Source of the DNA: Galerina marginata
Taxonomy: Eukaryota > Basidiomycota > Agaricomycetes > Agaricales > Galerinaceae
Direction: 5' to 3'
NCBI GenBank assembly: GCA_023014335.1
Contig: JAECYW010000012.1
Coordinates: 1,984,001-2,048,000, forward strand
DNA length: 64,000 nt
In this document: one piece after another, positions 44,430 to 55,790 of the stretch
Numbering within the stretch: the stretch's first letter is position 1
How the letters are laid out: the number at the start of each line of letters is the position of its first letter
The notes under the pieces: model-generated
The model's input: only the letters and a program-made list of their open reading frames with translations
Told to the model about the DNA's origin: nothing
The model's database searches: none
Translations under genes and position numbers: made by a program

Positions 44430-47400
44430 ACAGCAAAGTTACTGTCGCTTCTCCGTGTCGTCGGTTCCGTAACTGTGTTCGAGCAACAACAGCATCATCA
44501 CGGACGCTGCTGTTGCCCGCATCATGGTGGTACAGGGTGAAGAAAGTGCAGTTGCAGAGGTGGGAGAGCTCAGAGGCATTGGCGGTTCAGTGATGAGGGC
44601 GGCGGAGCGGAGGGGCTGGCAAGCGGTCGGTGAGTGGTGAACATGTGGGGAAATGAGATCGGCAGGACGAGTCGATATTTTCGACTTGTCCTGCAATGCA
44701 CCGCACTGGACTCCCTTGCCAGGGTCCCACATCCCAACCAAAATCCCGAACTTGTTAGAACTTTGGCCCACAACCCTCAAAGGCTGAAGGGGGCTAATGA
44801 CATGGTGCGAGTCATTCGCGCTGTGTGGGACTTAGGATGACTCATGAGAACGGTGAGTGAAAAAATTAGAAGGTATGATAATAAAATACGTACAAGCCAT
44901 CCCAAGTCGGCTTATGAAGGAAGCAGCACACGTCAGGATCTAAAACCTTGGTTAGCGTAAAAAGTAAAAATTAAGGGAAAAAGAGACTCACCAGGATTGC
45001 CGCCGTGGGATTGGATTGGGTGAGCGCTGAGCGCTAATGTGGGAGCAAGAGAGAGTGTGAAATCCTAAAAGTGATTTCCTTGATTTCACACCATCAGCGC
45101 ATCAGCGCCTGAGTTGAACTTGACGAAATTCAAAGAAATTGCTCTTTGGCCCGTTGATCACGTGAATGTTCAACGGGTCTTTTCCAAGTTCCTTAGTGAG
45201 TCACACCACTGCCTCCCTTCTCCCACCTCCCTCGCGTTCGCGCCGTCGACGCTTTTGTAGCCACCACCCCACTCGACCATGACGCCCCTCAGGGCCGTTG
45301 ATGCGCCCGATTCCTACCTCGACGCCTCTCAAACGGTGTTATTCCAGAAGCGCACCTTGTCCAGCGGCACCGGCAAGCTGTCGACAGCCACAAGGCAAGG
45401 GAGGAGAGGGTGAGCGACAGGTACGTGGCCACCCATCACCCAAACACACCCCTAACCATCCCTGCCTTTTCCCCCCGCACAAACGATGGCGCTGGTATAG
45501 TACCCGCCTCACGTCATTCACGCGCTGCCATGTCGAACAATGATGGATGTTGGGCCGCCGCATTCCCCTCCCCTTGCTCCGCCATGTCGAACAGCTTTTA
45601 GCGTCAATTACACTGCTGCTGCTCCCTCTGATCTCCCACGTCAACCGACATTGAGCATGCTGCCACCGCAGCTCCTGCAGCCGGAGTTCCTGCAATGGAA
45701 TCCGCCCCAAAACACTTACCGACCCCAATGAAGACAACAAATTGAGCCCAGCCTAAGCCCCGCCGCCCTGTACAATGTGTTTGAACGGCGAGAGCATGCG
45801 AAGACAGGAGGAACGGCCCAACACCAACTAAAGGAAGGGAACAGGGGCTCCGGCCCACCAAGTAAGTCACCCCCGCCCTCCTCGCGTCTCCTGTACTCAT
45901 TGTTGAACCAGTTAATGGGCCATGATAGGCTGAAGAACTGTGCCACAGCGGTAGACCTCACCCTCAATGCCCAGAATGTATGTCCCCCCCCTCCTTCGTT
46001 GTTACAAAAAAAGCTAACATAGAATTTGTTTTTAGTTTTCTACTGTGAGCACCCGCTCAAACCGAGCCGCAACAGATCTCCCACCCCCTCCCGCTGAGCC
46101 ATGTAGCACAGGCCCTGCTGCCTCAGCGACCCCATGAGCAATAGCACGCTGAGTCACCAGCCTAAGCCCGAGCGAGTGAAATGCAACAATGGCAACGCGA
46201 CAACGGCAATGGCATAGGCATGATGGCAAGCAGCCAGCACCAGCTTTAGCGAGAGGAACACAATGACAGCATGCCCGCAGGTTGGATACCAGCGAGCGAG
46301 AGCGACGCGATACCACCCGGCGCACCCAGGAGCCGCTCTGTCACGTTGGCTGATATTGAGCGTTGAGCGTGCCGCTGCCCCTCGGCGCTGCCTTCCCCTC
46401 CCTCCGCTCTGCACCATCCTTTGACATGGAGGTTCTACCCGGGTAGTTATTAGAATAGGTTAAGTACACCTAAACATATTTTGTATTGTCTATAGTACAA
46501 TGTAATTTATTATGATGTAGAAATGAAAGACCTACCTATTTCCGCAGCTCAGCAGCTCACTGAGCTCCAGACGCTGAGCCGCCGAGCCGCTGAGAGAGAA
46601 AATTGATTATGAGAATAAGTGAGGTAGTCAGTACTCGAGTTGTCGAGGAAATGTAACGCAAGGTTAATTTTTAACTTGAGGTACTCTTTTGTCACTCAAA
46701 CGCTCAGCAACGGCTAGTGTCGTTGGCTCAACCTCGCCATCTCGCCACACCAGGCCTTGCCACTGGCGAGTCCAAAGATTTTGAAAGTGGCCTGGCGAGA
46801 GCTGGTGAGACTCCCTGGTGTACGATGCCTTGGGCTGAAAATTTCCACTATAAAAACCTACCACCGCCAATTTTATGATAATTTTGTCTGGATTTTCCCA
46901 AAACTCCTCCGGGAGAAGAAAATTCAGGCGGCCATACTATTTCTGATCACTTGGCAAGGTCAGAATTTGTCCCATTGCTGCCGTAAATTGTTCAGGTTAA
47001 CGGGACTCCTGCCGTATCATAAGTGATTTCGTGAAATTCGGCCCATACACAGAAATTCACACTGTTTCTCCCCATAATACCGTTGATATGCTATTTTCCT
47101 GCTCTCGCCACTCGCCAGCATTTGCCATGTTCCCACGCCATTTGACTCGCCATGACGGTGAGTGGCGAGACCTTTTGGAGGTTCAGCCCCCTACACTAGC
47201 GACGGCCAACACACTCAGCGAGTGGCCTGCGCCTCGCTCAACGCGCGACTGATTTTGCCATCACATTTTACCTACAGCAAAATGCGAGCAAAAGGGGACA
47301 TTCTGCCAAGAGCAAAATGACTCGGCGAAATGAATCATTTTGACCACTTTCTAAATTTAGAATCTTACCAGTTAAGCAAAATGTGAGCAAAATCTAGTGT

Positions 47401-47684
47401 TTTTCCATCCTTTTGCCTGAGTGAAAATATATCATTCGGACACCCAGCAAAATTCCAGGAAAACTGAGAGTTTTAGCTGGATTTTGCCCTTAGGAAAACG
47501 AGAGGGAAAATTTGAATTTTGTGATGGGTAAAATATAATCTAAATTCATAATCTTGCTCAGATTTTGCCTCAGGGAAATTGTAAGGTATTGAATGAATTC
47601 TGCCATTTGCAAAATCCTTGTCAAAATTCAAACAATGTGCCTTGAATTTTGCCCCCCCGTCAAAATAGTCCGGCCACAGCAGTG
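44430..47684 (-). repeat. E3 right inverted arm
   Basis: Inverse of the left arm, interrupted by a hAT-like MITE at 46715-47198, which explains why the outer 480 bp and the inner part are displaced relative to the left arm. It ends GGCCACAGCAGTG before the ACT duplication. Confidence 0.78.
46715..47198. mobile_element. hAT-like MITE, 484 bp, inside the E3 right arm
   Basis: Ends TAGTGTCGTTGGCTCAACC and, inverted, TAGTGTAGGGGGCTGAACC. The flanking 8 bp are GCAACGGC (46707-46714) and GCGACGGC (47199-47206), one mismatch. The E3 left arm shows the uninterrupted order (CGCTCAGCGACGGCC, inverse of about 39025-39040). It carries repeated CTCGCCA/TGGCGAG motifs near both ends and has no coding capacity. 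Confidence 0.72.
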
Positions 47685-49635
47685 ACTATCGCAGAAGACC
47701 AGGGATGATAAATCAGACCAAACTTGGGCAAGTCCAGTCGACAAAACAATTTTCAACATCAAGTGTGTAATCGCCTACTGGTCACAAACTTTCAAATCAG
47801 CAGAAACGCGGTATTTGGCGACAGAAAAGGAAGCCCTAGCTGCCAAAGAAGGATTAATTCACTTCCAACCATTCATTGAAGGTGAAAACATACTGCTAGT
47901 AACGGACCATGCTGCACTCCAATGGGCCAAAACATACAAAAACTTGAATAGACGATTAGCTGCCTGGGGAGCAGTCTTCTCAGCTTACACCCCAGGCCTA
48001 GAAATAGTGCACCGGCTGGGGAGGAAGCACTCCAACGTAGACCCTTTATTGTGCCTTCCGCGAGAAGCACCAGCGTATACTTCACCAGCGCGGGACGACA
48101 TAAACCCAATAATAATGTCTGGAGCAGGAGGGGAACCAGAACATTCATCTCCAGCTCAGAAGGTATCCTTAACCGTGCTGTCAATAAAAGACGCACTGGA
48201 GGACGTGCCAGCACAAGAAAAGCTCCAGTCAGTATTATCTGGGGAAAGAAAGGCAAAAGGAAAGAAGAAAGCAAATGACTCTGAGGAAGAAAGCCCAAAA
48301 TTGCACCTGCACATAAGATTAGACAGGAGCTCCCTGGAATCCTGGATCAAAGGTTATAAAGAAAGTAAAGCTTGGAAAAGCATCTACAAAGACCCTAGAA
48401 CGGACGTGGGATCAAGAACTCCTGGATTTCGCTTCTTCAAGGATGGAAGCAACTTACTTTTCTTCAAAAATGCCGATTGACAACCTCGACTATGCATGCC
48501 CAAATCATTTCACAAGCAGCTCTTGGAGTTGGCACATGAGAGCGCAAGCAAAACAGCCCATGGAGGACCTGAGAAACTATGGAATAAACTGAGCCCTAAA
48601 TTCTACTGGAAGAGAATGAAAGCTGACATTGTTAAATTCTGCAAATCCTGCAACATCTGCCAGAAGACAAAACCTTCCAACTTCAACAAGTGGGGGTACT
48701 TGATCTCAAACTCGATTCTGTCCAAGCCCTATGAGTCCGTGTCAATGGATTTCATAGTGAATCTACTGATGTCAGGAGGTTTTAACGCAATTTTCGTGGT
48801 AATAGACCGACTCACCAAATATGGAAACTTCATTCCAACGATAACCGGGTTAAACACGGAAGATTTTGTCAACTTATTTGTTCAACAGGTAGTCAGTTGC
48901 TTTGGTCTTCCAGAGAGCATAATTACCGACAGAGATCCGAGATGGGTATCTGACTTCTGGAAAGCAGTCGCCAAAGCTCTGAAGGTCTCCATGGTGCTTT
49001 CCTCGTCGCATCACCCTCAAATGGACAGACAAACGGAAATACTGAACAAAACCCTAGTGATAATGCTCAGAGCTTACATTAACGACGATAGGACAAATTG
49101 GTCGGAATGGTTGCACTTACTAGAACTGGCCTATAACACCACCGTCCATTTGTCAACTGGAGCGGAACCTTTGAAGCTAATGTTCGGCTTCCTCCCTCAA
49201 TCCATGCTGGATTTCCTACCCATCCTAAGAAACAAGAAAGGAGAGTTAGATATGAAGAGAGACTTGGAAGCATTCATCAAAATGTTGGAAATGCACTGCA
49301 AGAGCACAAGGAATGCGATAGCTAAAGCGCAGCACCTCCAAGCACTACAATTCAATTCAAAACACAGAGATGTACCGGACATCAAGGTTGGAGAGCGTGT
49401 TCTAAAGAACCCCCATTCATTAGAATGGATTGAATTGAAAGTAGATGGCGCAAAACTTGTACCCCGATGGATAGGCCCTTTTGAAGTCATGGACAGGGTC
49501 AACCCAAATGTTTTCCGACTATGACTCCTCAACAGCTATCCCAGAAATCCCGTCTTGAATATCAAACATCTAAAGAAATATGTGGAACCTGATGAGGGAG
49601 AAGAGCGGAGTCAACTGGAGTATGATTCCCAGCGC
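47685..49635 (+). pseudogene. Gypsy copy B pol, part 4 (RNase H end and integrase)
   Basis: Continues from the interrupted PVALSQKT region. It covers the C-terminal part of RNase H (TEKEAL, LLVTDHAALQWA), a linker, the HHCC segment (CKSCNICQ), and the integrase core with SMDFIVNLL, ITDRDPRW and HPQMDRQTE. At the codon where copy A has its pol stop, this copy reads TTA, so pol was originally continuous. Its own breaks are CGA-to-TGA stops at 48478 (after NAD) and 49522 (after FRL). It is cut at 49635 by a putative solo LTR. Confidence 0.92.
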
Positions 49636-51517
49636 TGTCAACGTGAAAATAGTTATCACCTGGGTTTCAGCGAAAGGTATGCTTTGGCCTATTCCAGTTG
49701 TTGCGATGGATTCAATAACCAAATCAAGTACTAGCAATACGTGATCAAAAGCTAAAGAACCAATTTCAACAAAGCCCAAGTAAAAATTGCTATGGAATGG
49801 AGTGGGACTAGTATTACTTCTGAACTACTGTGACTTTGATGGAAGCTACTGAAGTAAAATACTAGAAGGTGATGAAGTCGTAGGAGTTGCGGTTTGCTTG
49901 ATGTGAGATATCTAGAAAAATACTGGGACTAAAGTTGTCAGTAATATCGAGCTCGACGATTTGTCAAGCAATACCTAGAAGACAAAGTTAGTAAAACACT
50001 GAATAAATGGTGATGCACGAATATGTATTCCAACTGTTGGAATAGAATAAGCTCAACGGTATGAGCTGCCTTGAATAACTTGAAGATAAGTGCTGAAGTC
50101 GATGTTGAATACATTAATAATCTTGTATTGCGAGTAACTGTACAGGCAAGGGACAAGAGGTAAGTCTGGAACTGAAGTGCTGGTGCTGGAAGTGCTGGAA
50201 AGAAAATTGAAGAAAGAATAATAGATGATAGATAGATAGATGAAGCACCAGTTCCAGCTTGCCCCCTTTTATACTCTATGCCTAACTAGATTATGTAACT
50301 ACATCTACCTACTGACTAAGCCTAATTGCTAATGGATTACTCATCTTTTCCTGCTTGGTAATCCGATTTCGACTGAACAAGTAAGCGCCGAGGATGATTG
50401 GTAAGTGAAAATGAGAAGATTGGTAAGCAAAGTGGAGTATCGGTAAGCATAAATGCTGATTGGTAATGAAATTGTAGAGTATCAATAAGTGCCGAGACTG
50501 AAATGAGTAAGCCTTGAGCAGTTTTGGGGTTGTTAGCTCCATGAATGACATCATTATTATGCAAATGAATAAGTGCTCAAGCTTTGATTGGCTTTGCAGC
50601 TCCACAAATGACATCATCTCCATATGAATGAATAAGCGCATGGACTACACAGCTGGTGCCGACTCCGGTTTCTCAAGGAAACAGGTGTTAGAAACATGAC
50701 TTCCGTTTGTATGACTGTTGTTTTTGTAAATAGGAATTTTATTTATTTTAAATACACTCAAAAGAACAGAAATTGTGCTTCTTGAGGCGTTTTTGCACCG
50801 AAAATATTATCCGTTTCACAAAGAAATATTGAAGGAACAGATTTTATTTTGTTGGACTCTTTATGAGGGAAATAGCCGTGGAAAAAGGGGACCTTTATCT
50901 CACAGAAACAGTACCAAAACAGAAGTTACAGTGGCCGCTCACTGTAACTTCTGTTTTTGGTGCTGTTTTTTTGAGATAAAGAAGTCATTTTGCCACGGCT
51001 ATTTCCTTCAAAAACAGTCGGGCAAAATAATATCTGTTGGTTCAATATTTCTTTGTGAAATAGATAGTATTTTTGGTGTAGAAACAGCTCAACAAACACA
51101 TTTCCCGTTTCTTCCTTCGTATTTTTAAAAAATAAAAATCCTATATACGGGAGAAATAGTGATTACAAATGGAAGTCATGTTTCTAACGGCTCTTTCCAA
51201 GAGAAACACGATTCGGCGCCAGCAGTGCTAGAATCTTTTGGGGATTAGTAATGGCTTATTTGGCCAATCACTAAGCAGCTATGTTGCGACTTGATGTTTG
51301 TGCCTAGTGGTTGGAGTGAATTTGTGGCAAATTTGATGGTCAAACTATATCCGTAAAATGCAATAATGATATGGCTTATTGCAGATTGAGATACGTAGAG
51401 TCGTAAATTTTTGTAATGTGAAGCTAAGCTGCTTGGTCGCTATTATTTTCCAATAAGCTGTTTGTCGATTGCGTGGGCTTGAGTGAACTTATTTCAAAAC
51501 AAAGTTCGCGCCTGACA
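49636..51517. mobile_element. Putative solo LTR (1.88 kb with a nested MITE)
   Basis: Inserted within the chromodomain-proximal part of copy B. Ends are TGTCAACG and ...CCTGACA (TG...CA with a 5-bp inverted TGTCA/TGACA). The flanks are GCGC (49632-49635) and GCAC (51518-51521); copy A has a single GCGC. A TATA-like TTTTATACTC lies near 50270. Without the MITE the unit is about 1.3 kb. No partner LTR of this family is present, so solo LTR is an inference; another TG...CA element is possible. Confidence 0.5.
50648..51227. mobile_element. Hairpin CACTA-like MITE, 580 bp
   Basis: Ends CACAGCTGGTGCCGA and, inverted, CACTGCTGGCGCCGA. The 3-bp duplication CTA is at 50645-50647 and 51228-51230. The whole element is an inverted repeat: arms of about 285 bp meet at a centre near 50933-50945, where ACAGAAGTTACAGTG and CACTGTAACTTCTGT are separated by six bases. 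The first eight bases of its end resemble the E3 end (CACTGCTG), suggesting mobilisation by related machinery. Confidence 0.88.
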
Positions 51518-52087
51518 GCACAGAGAGGAAACTCAGGAGGATGAAGTCGAACAAATCCTCAGTCATAAACGTGTGGGAAAATTGTGGATGCTGAAATTCC
51601 CTTGTCAGATGGGCTGGTTACAGCCCGCAATTCAACCAATGGCTGACTGCCCAAGACCTAACCAACTCCCCTGACCTGCTACGGGCATACAAGAAGAAGG
51701 AAGCTTTGTAACTCACGTTCCAACCAACTCAAGATAACCCTTGGACTTTAACTTGAAAACAAGAAAAAGAAAAACAAGCCTCAAAGTTTCACCTTATCTA
51801 TTCTCTTGCGACTTATACTGACCAGACGCCACTACCATTTTAGTACTTTTTTCTTCCTCCGCCATGAAAGGGATCATACCTCAGGTAGTCAAGAAACTCT
51901 GCAAACAAGCCTCAAGGCAGTCATAGGATGCCCAGACCCCTTGTTGTGCTTTGACCTGAGGATTTTCCATATATTTACAAGGGATCCACCACTTGATTCC
52001 TCACTCTGCCCCATCAAAGACCTCCTGGGGTAACCCAGCTGCGTCTTGAAGTGGGCGATCACAAGCTTGTACAGTTAACTATGCGCC
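51518..52087 (+). pseudogene. Gypsy copy B chromodomain end and pol-orf3 spacer
   Basis: Resumes with the codons of EETQEDEVEQIL and continues into the chromodomain (SHKRVGKLWMLKF), then shifts frame by a deletion near 51600, so that the RWAGYGPQFDQWL part is in another frame. The homologue of the copy A pol stop is near 51709. From there to 52087 is the non-coding spacer also seen in copy A. Confidence 0.85.
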
Positions 52088-54173
52088 ATGATCTACGCAG
52101 ATTTAATCAAGGATGGTAAGGAGAGCCTACCAAATGTCTCCGTAGCCCAACATGACTGGACCAACTGGGTTGCCTGGAACGCGGATGCTAGCACAATCCC
52201 CACCAAGGCTCGATTTTTTTGTGACTACCCAGAGAATAATCGCAACTGGTACGAGGAGCCTATTAATGATTTGGGAAGCGCAAAGGAAATGGACTGGGGA
52301 AATACTCCAGACTGGAATTGGTGGTTCTGGCACTGGCGCAGCTTCATCCTCTGCCACGACTCCTCTAACCCCAGTCCTACGGATCCATGGTGGATAAGAC
52401 TCAAGGAACCTATCCCTTACCACACTAGCGTGGATAACCAATGCTTCACGATCTCCCAGAATGCCGCCCACTTGATGCAAAACAATTTCGGGAAAGCAGA
52501 CAAATTAGTCTTTCAGATCTCGACATTACCTCCTTTCCAGGACTTCTGCAATGGTAAACCACCGGTGTTCAGCATCTTTGAGATCACTGACTCCCCTTAC
52601 AATTTCCTTCCAGCCTTACAGCACGCAGGAGCCAGCGCAAAGCGGGCCGTTTTGGATCAAGTAGGCTGGCTTTGCTGGTGGCACGCCGTCGTCAACTTAA
52701 CTGACCTCAGCAACAAGATTTCCCAACCGTTATACGAACACTTCCTCAGGCTGACTGACCTGACTTATAAATCTTGCGGATACATTTTTAACCTGACCCG
52801 CGATTGGACTGAGATGAACGCTTCACTTCTTCTGGATGAAGGAGTGCTGACTTACTATGTCTGGGGTTTTGAGGAGAAATCGGAACCAAACTTATCAAAA
52901 TTCCATCTGAAGGTTATAGCTTTGAACAAAACTGACGGACGAATAGTCATCAAAGATTTTGAGGAGGATGAGGAAACACGATGAGCCGCCGGACAGACGA
53001 GATTCTACGATGACTACCTACAGCCACAATCATTTGACCATCCAGCCAAAGGAATGTCATTCAAAGCCGACACCATGTTCTATATCATTGACTTCATAGG
53101 TTGGAAAAGACACCGCCTACCTGACAAAATCGATTCCTCCACGTACGCTACCCGATTCCGCTTCTCAGTTTGACAAGAAGACAAAAAGGAAAGGCCTACT
53201 GTTACCTTCTGGTGCTGGAGCAAAAAGACCATCTCTCTTCAAGACTGTGCGGACCAAAATTGGACCCAAGGACTCAACTTCGCTAATGAATGCACCCTTT
53301 GTGAATTGCATAAATTCCAACATGCACCAGGACATGGAGAAACTTAGATGAAAACACCGGCAAGCCTCTATCAAACACTACCAACTCTCTGCTGGACACT
53401 CCTTGACCATTCAACAATGAGGCTGACTCCAGTCCGGAGACCAGCGATGAGGAATGGAACATCCAAAGGGCGACAGATCAAAGTTCAACCACTGGAAATC
53501 TGTCCATCGCAAGTGAAGCTGCTATATCATCGGTCCCGCCGTCACTCCTCAACCGCATCCAAAGCAATTCCCTGCCGTCTTCTCAATACACGGACTCTAT
53601 GGCAAGCATAAGAACCGTCACGTCCTGGCGTAATATTGGAAAGAGAGTCGAAGAAGATGAAGGTATCCCTCCTATCCCCCCGATGCCCCGCAATCACAAA
53701 AGGTCACAATCTCCGCGTCCTACTCTAGCCGGCCACGTATCTCTGTACCACTGACAAGCAGTTTTATTCAAGCGCAACCTCCAGGAACTCGGGAGTAAAC
53801 TCATGTACCACCGGCAAACACCATCCGCTATAAACCCAGCAGAATGGAATAGGAGACTCCTAACCAACAGTGTATTCATCTTCCCAGACCCATGGGGAGA
53901 AGTACGTCTCAGGTACTTCGCAAATTGTAACCGCAATGTTAGACACATTGAAGACGTTATACAGATCATGTTAGAACACAGGATATTGTTTTGGATCGCA
54001 CTGCAAGAGTCCTTACTAGCCGATTACAAGCCAACCAACCTAACTTGCGCAGATCGTATCACTTTGGATTCACTCTACAACCAGGACTATGTCAAACCTC
54101 CGCTGGAATACATGAACCTCAATTTCCTCATAGTCACATGGGTGTCTCAAACTACGCAAATGCTTCGTAAGCC
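52088..54173 (+). pseudogene. Gypsy copy B orf3, part 1
   Basis: Homologue of copy A orf3 beginning at the same ATG (MIYADLIKDGKESLPN). Here codon 42 is CGA (ARFFCDYP), proving that the frame was originally open upstream of the later ATG. The open stretch runs 298 codons to a CGA-to-TGA stop at 52982; another CGA-to-TGA stop is at 53171, and further changes follow. Missense differences from copy A are mostly R to C/Q/W/H, V to I and D to N, as expected from C-to-T and G-to-A changes. It is cut at 54173 by a hAT-like MITE. Confidence 0.9.
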
Positions 54174-54860
54174 TAGTGTTTGGAAGTCCAGTTACAAGAC
54201 TGCAAAAAGACCGAGACTGGACCGGGACTGGACTGATAAAGACCAGAAACTTGCAAGACTGATCAAGACCGCAACCGTGGTCCGGTCTTCGGTCTTTGTC
54301 AATCTCAAAATTATAAAGACCGACGAAAAACCGGTTTAAACCGGTCTCAACCGGTCCTTTCGCGTATAAATTTACACAAAGATACGCCTATTAAACACCT
54401 TTTGAACAATGTTAATTTTATATTTTTAAGCCAAGAACTCAGAAAGTTACAGCTAGTTTTGTCAAATTTATCGAATTTAGGTATAACTCAGCTAATCCTT
54501 GAAGAAATTTGATGCACTTACACTTATTTTCATGTCAGTAGACTCAGTACCAAGATAAATTCATTTATTACTGTATTTAGTTCGATTTACAGGTATATCT
54601 ATGTAAATTAACCTCACATATCAATAAATATATATGATTGAACATGTCTATCTACCAGTTTGAGAATATTTTACGGGGAACTGAAAAGACCGGTTCAGAC
54701 CGGTTGAAAGACCGCCCAAGACCGTCCAAGACTGCTCTAAACCGGTCCTGGTCAGTCCTGGGCAGTCCTTTGCAGTTAATGAACTGCAAAAGACCGGTCT
54801 CGGTCTCGGTCTTTGAATTTCAGACCAAAAGACTGGACTGGACCGGACTTCCAATCACTA
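54174..54860. mobile_element. hAT-like MITE, 687 bp, with ACCGGT repeats
   Basis: Ends TAGTGTTTGGAAGTCC and, inverted, TAGTGATTGGAAGTCC. The 8-bp flanks are CGTAAGCC (54166-54173) and CGTAAGCT (54861-54868); copy A has one CGTAAGCC. Dense AGACCG/CGGTCT and AACCGGT motifs occupy about 150 bp at each end, around an AT-rich centre. Such subterminal repeats are typical transposase-binding sites in hAT elements. It has no coding capacity. Confidence 0.87.
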
Positions 54861-54961
54861 CGTAAGCTACATGCTAGTGTTCTTATCAGAATTGGCAGAC
54901 CCTGTAGTGGGCTAGCGCAAAACTGGGGTGGGAACCACATGATTACAAGATACATGCAAGG
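54861..54961 (+). pseudogene. Gypsy copy B orf3, part 2
   Basis: About 100 bp of orf3 (SVLIRIG..., AQNWGGNHMITRYMQG by homology to copy A) between the hAT-like MITE and element E2. Confidence 0.88.
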
Positions 54962-55790
54962 CACCTGTAGCAGCCATGCTCATGTATGAAACACTGCCAT
55001 TTTGCAGTGAGTCCTTATACATCCAGACCGCGTTTTTGCAGTCTGCCTTTTTGCAGTCCCTATGTATCATGCTCCTCTAGGGTGGTTGGGCGTGCTGGGG
55101 GCGGGTATATGGGTGCTCTAGGGTGGTGGGAGATAGTAAATATATGTAAACAATGCCCCCCATGATGTCGGGCACTGTATAATAGGTGCTGCTCATCATT
55201 TGGGCGCTTTTGGGCGCCTTTAGGCGCGGGAATAATTCATGCAGGGTCTTCAAATATTGATCACAATTAAATTTACCTGCTGCTTGTCATTGGGGGCGGG
55301 TTTTGGGGCTGAAAAAGTGCCTGGGCGCATATATTGGTACCTACATTCCATCTGGGATGTTGGTCACCCCGTCGGGGAGGCGGGACACATCTAACTCAAA
55401 TCTGCAACGGATTCCATGAGTCCCGATGGGGTCCCAGTTCCATTTTCGGACGTGTCCCGCGCCTTTTTGGTTCCTTTTGGATGAGTGATAAAAATAGATT
55501 TACTTAGTTTTCGTGTTATATTCCTCTCACCTTTTCTGTCCCGTCACTTGTGAATGTAAATTTGTAATGTCCTTGTAAATACAAACTGAATGATATAATT
55601 TTTATTCTGAAATACGCTCTGGAAGTGGTCAAACAAATGAATGATTCTTACTGGCACCATAGGATGAGTGTTATAAATAGATTCTCCCAAAATGCCTACC
55701 GTTTTTGCCCTACACTGGGCTCAACATATTCCTCCCTTCACTTTTATAGATACAGCTGTAATCAGCATAAAAATGCGAACTTATCAGTAT
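54962..55790 (+). repeat. E2 left TIR arm
   Basis: It contains short ACTGCAAAAA/TTTTTGCAGT motifs near the tip (54992-55060), GGGCGC runs (55200-55230), and the block GGGATGTTGGTCACCCCGTC near 55354 shared with both E1 arms. Confidence 0.82.

Larger units (their letters stand above)
38546..47684. mobile_element. E3: 9.1-kb CACTA-like giant foldback element
   Basis: Ends are CACTGCTGCGGCCGGAC and, inverted, CACTGCTGTGGCCGGAC. The 3-bp duplication ACT is at 38543-38545 and 47685-47687; copy A shows the empty site. CACT ends with 3-bp duplications fit the CACTA/EnSpm type. The inverted arms are very long: left about 38546-41040, right about 44430-47684 (with a MITE at 46715-47198), around a unique centre. 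Motifs of the form GCTGAGCG/CGCTCAGC are clustered in both arms. No transposase is recognisable, so it is probably non-autonomous. Confidence 0.85.
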
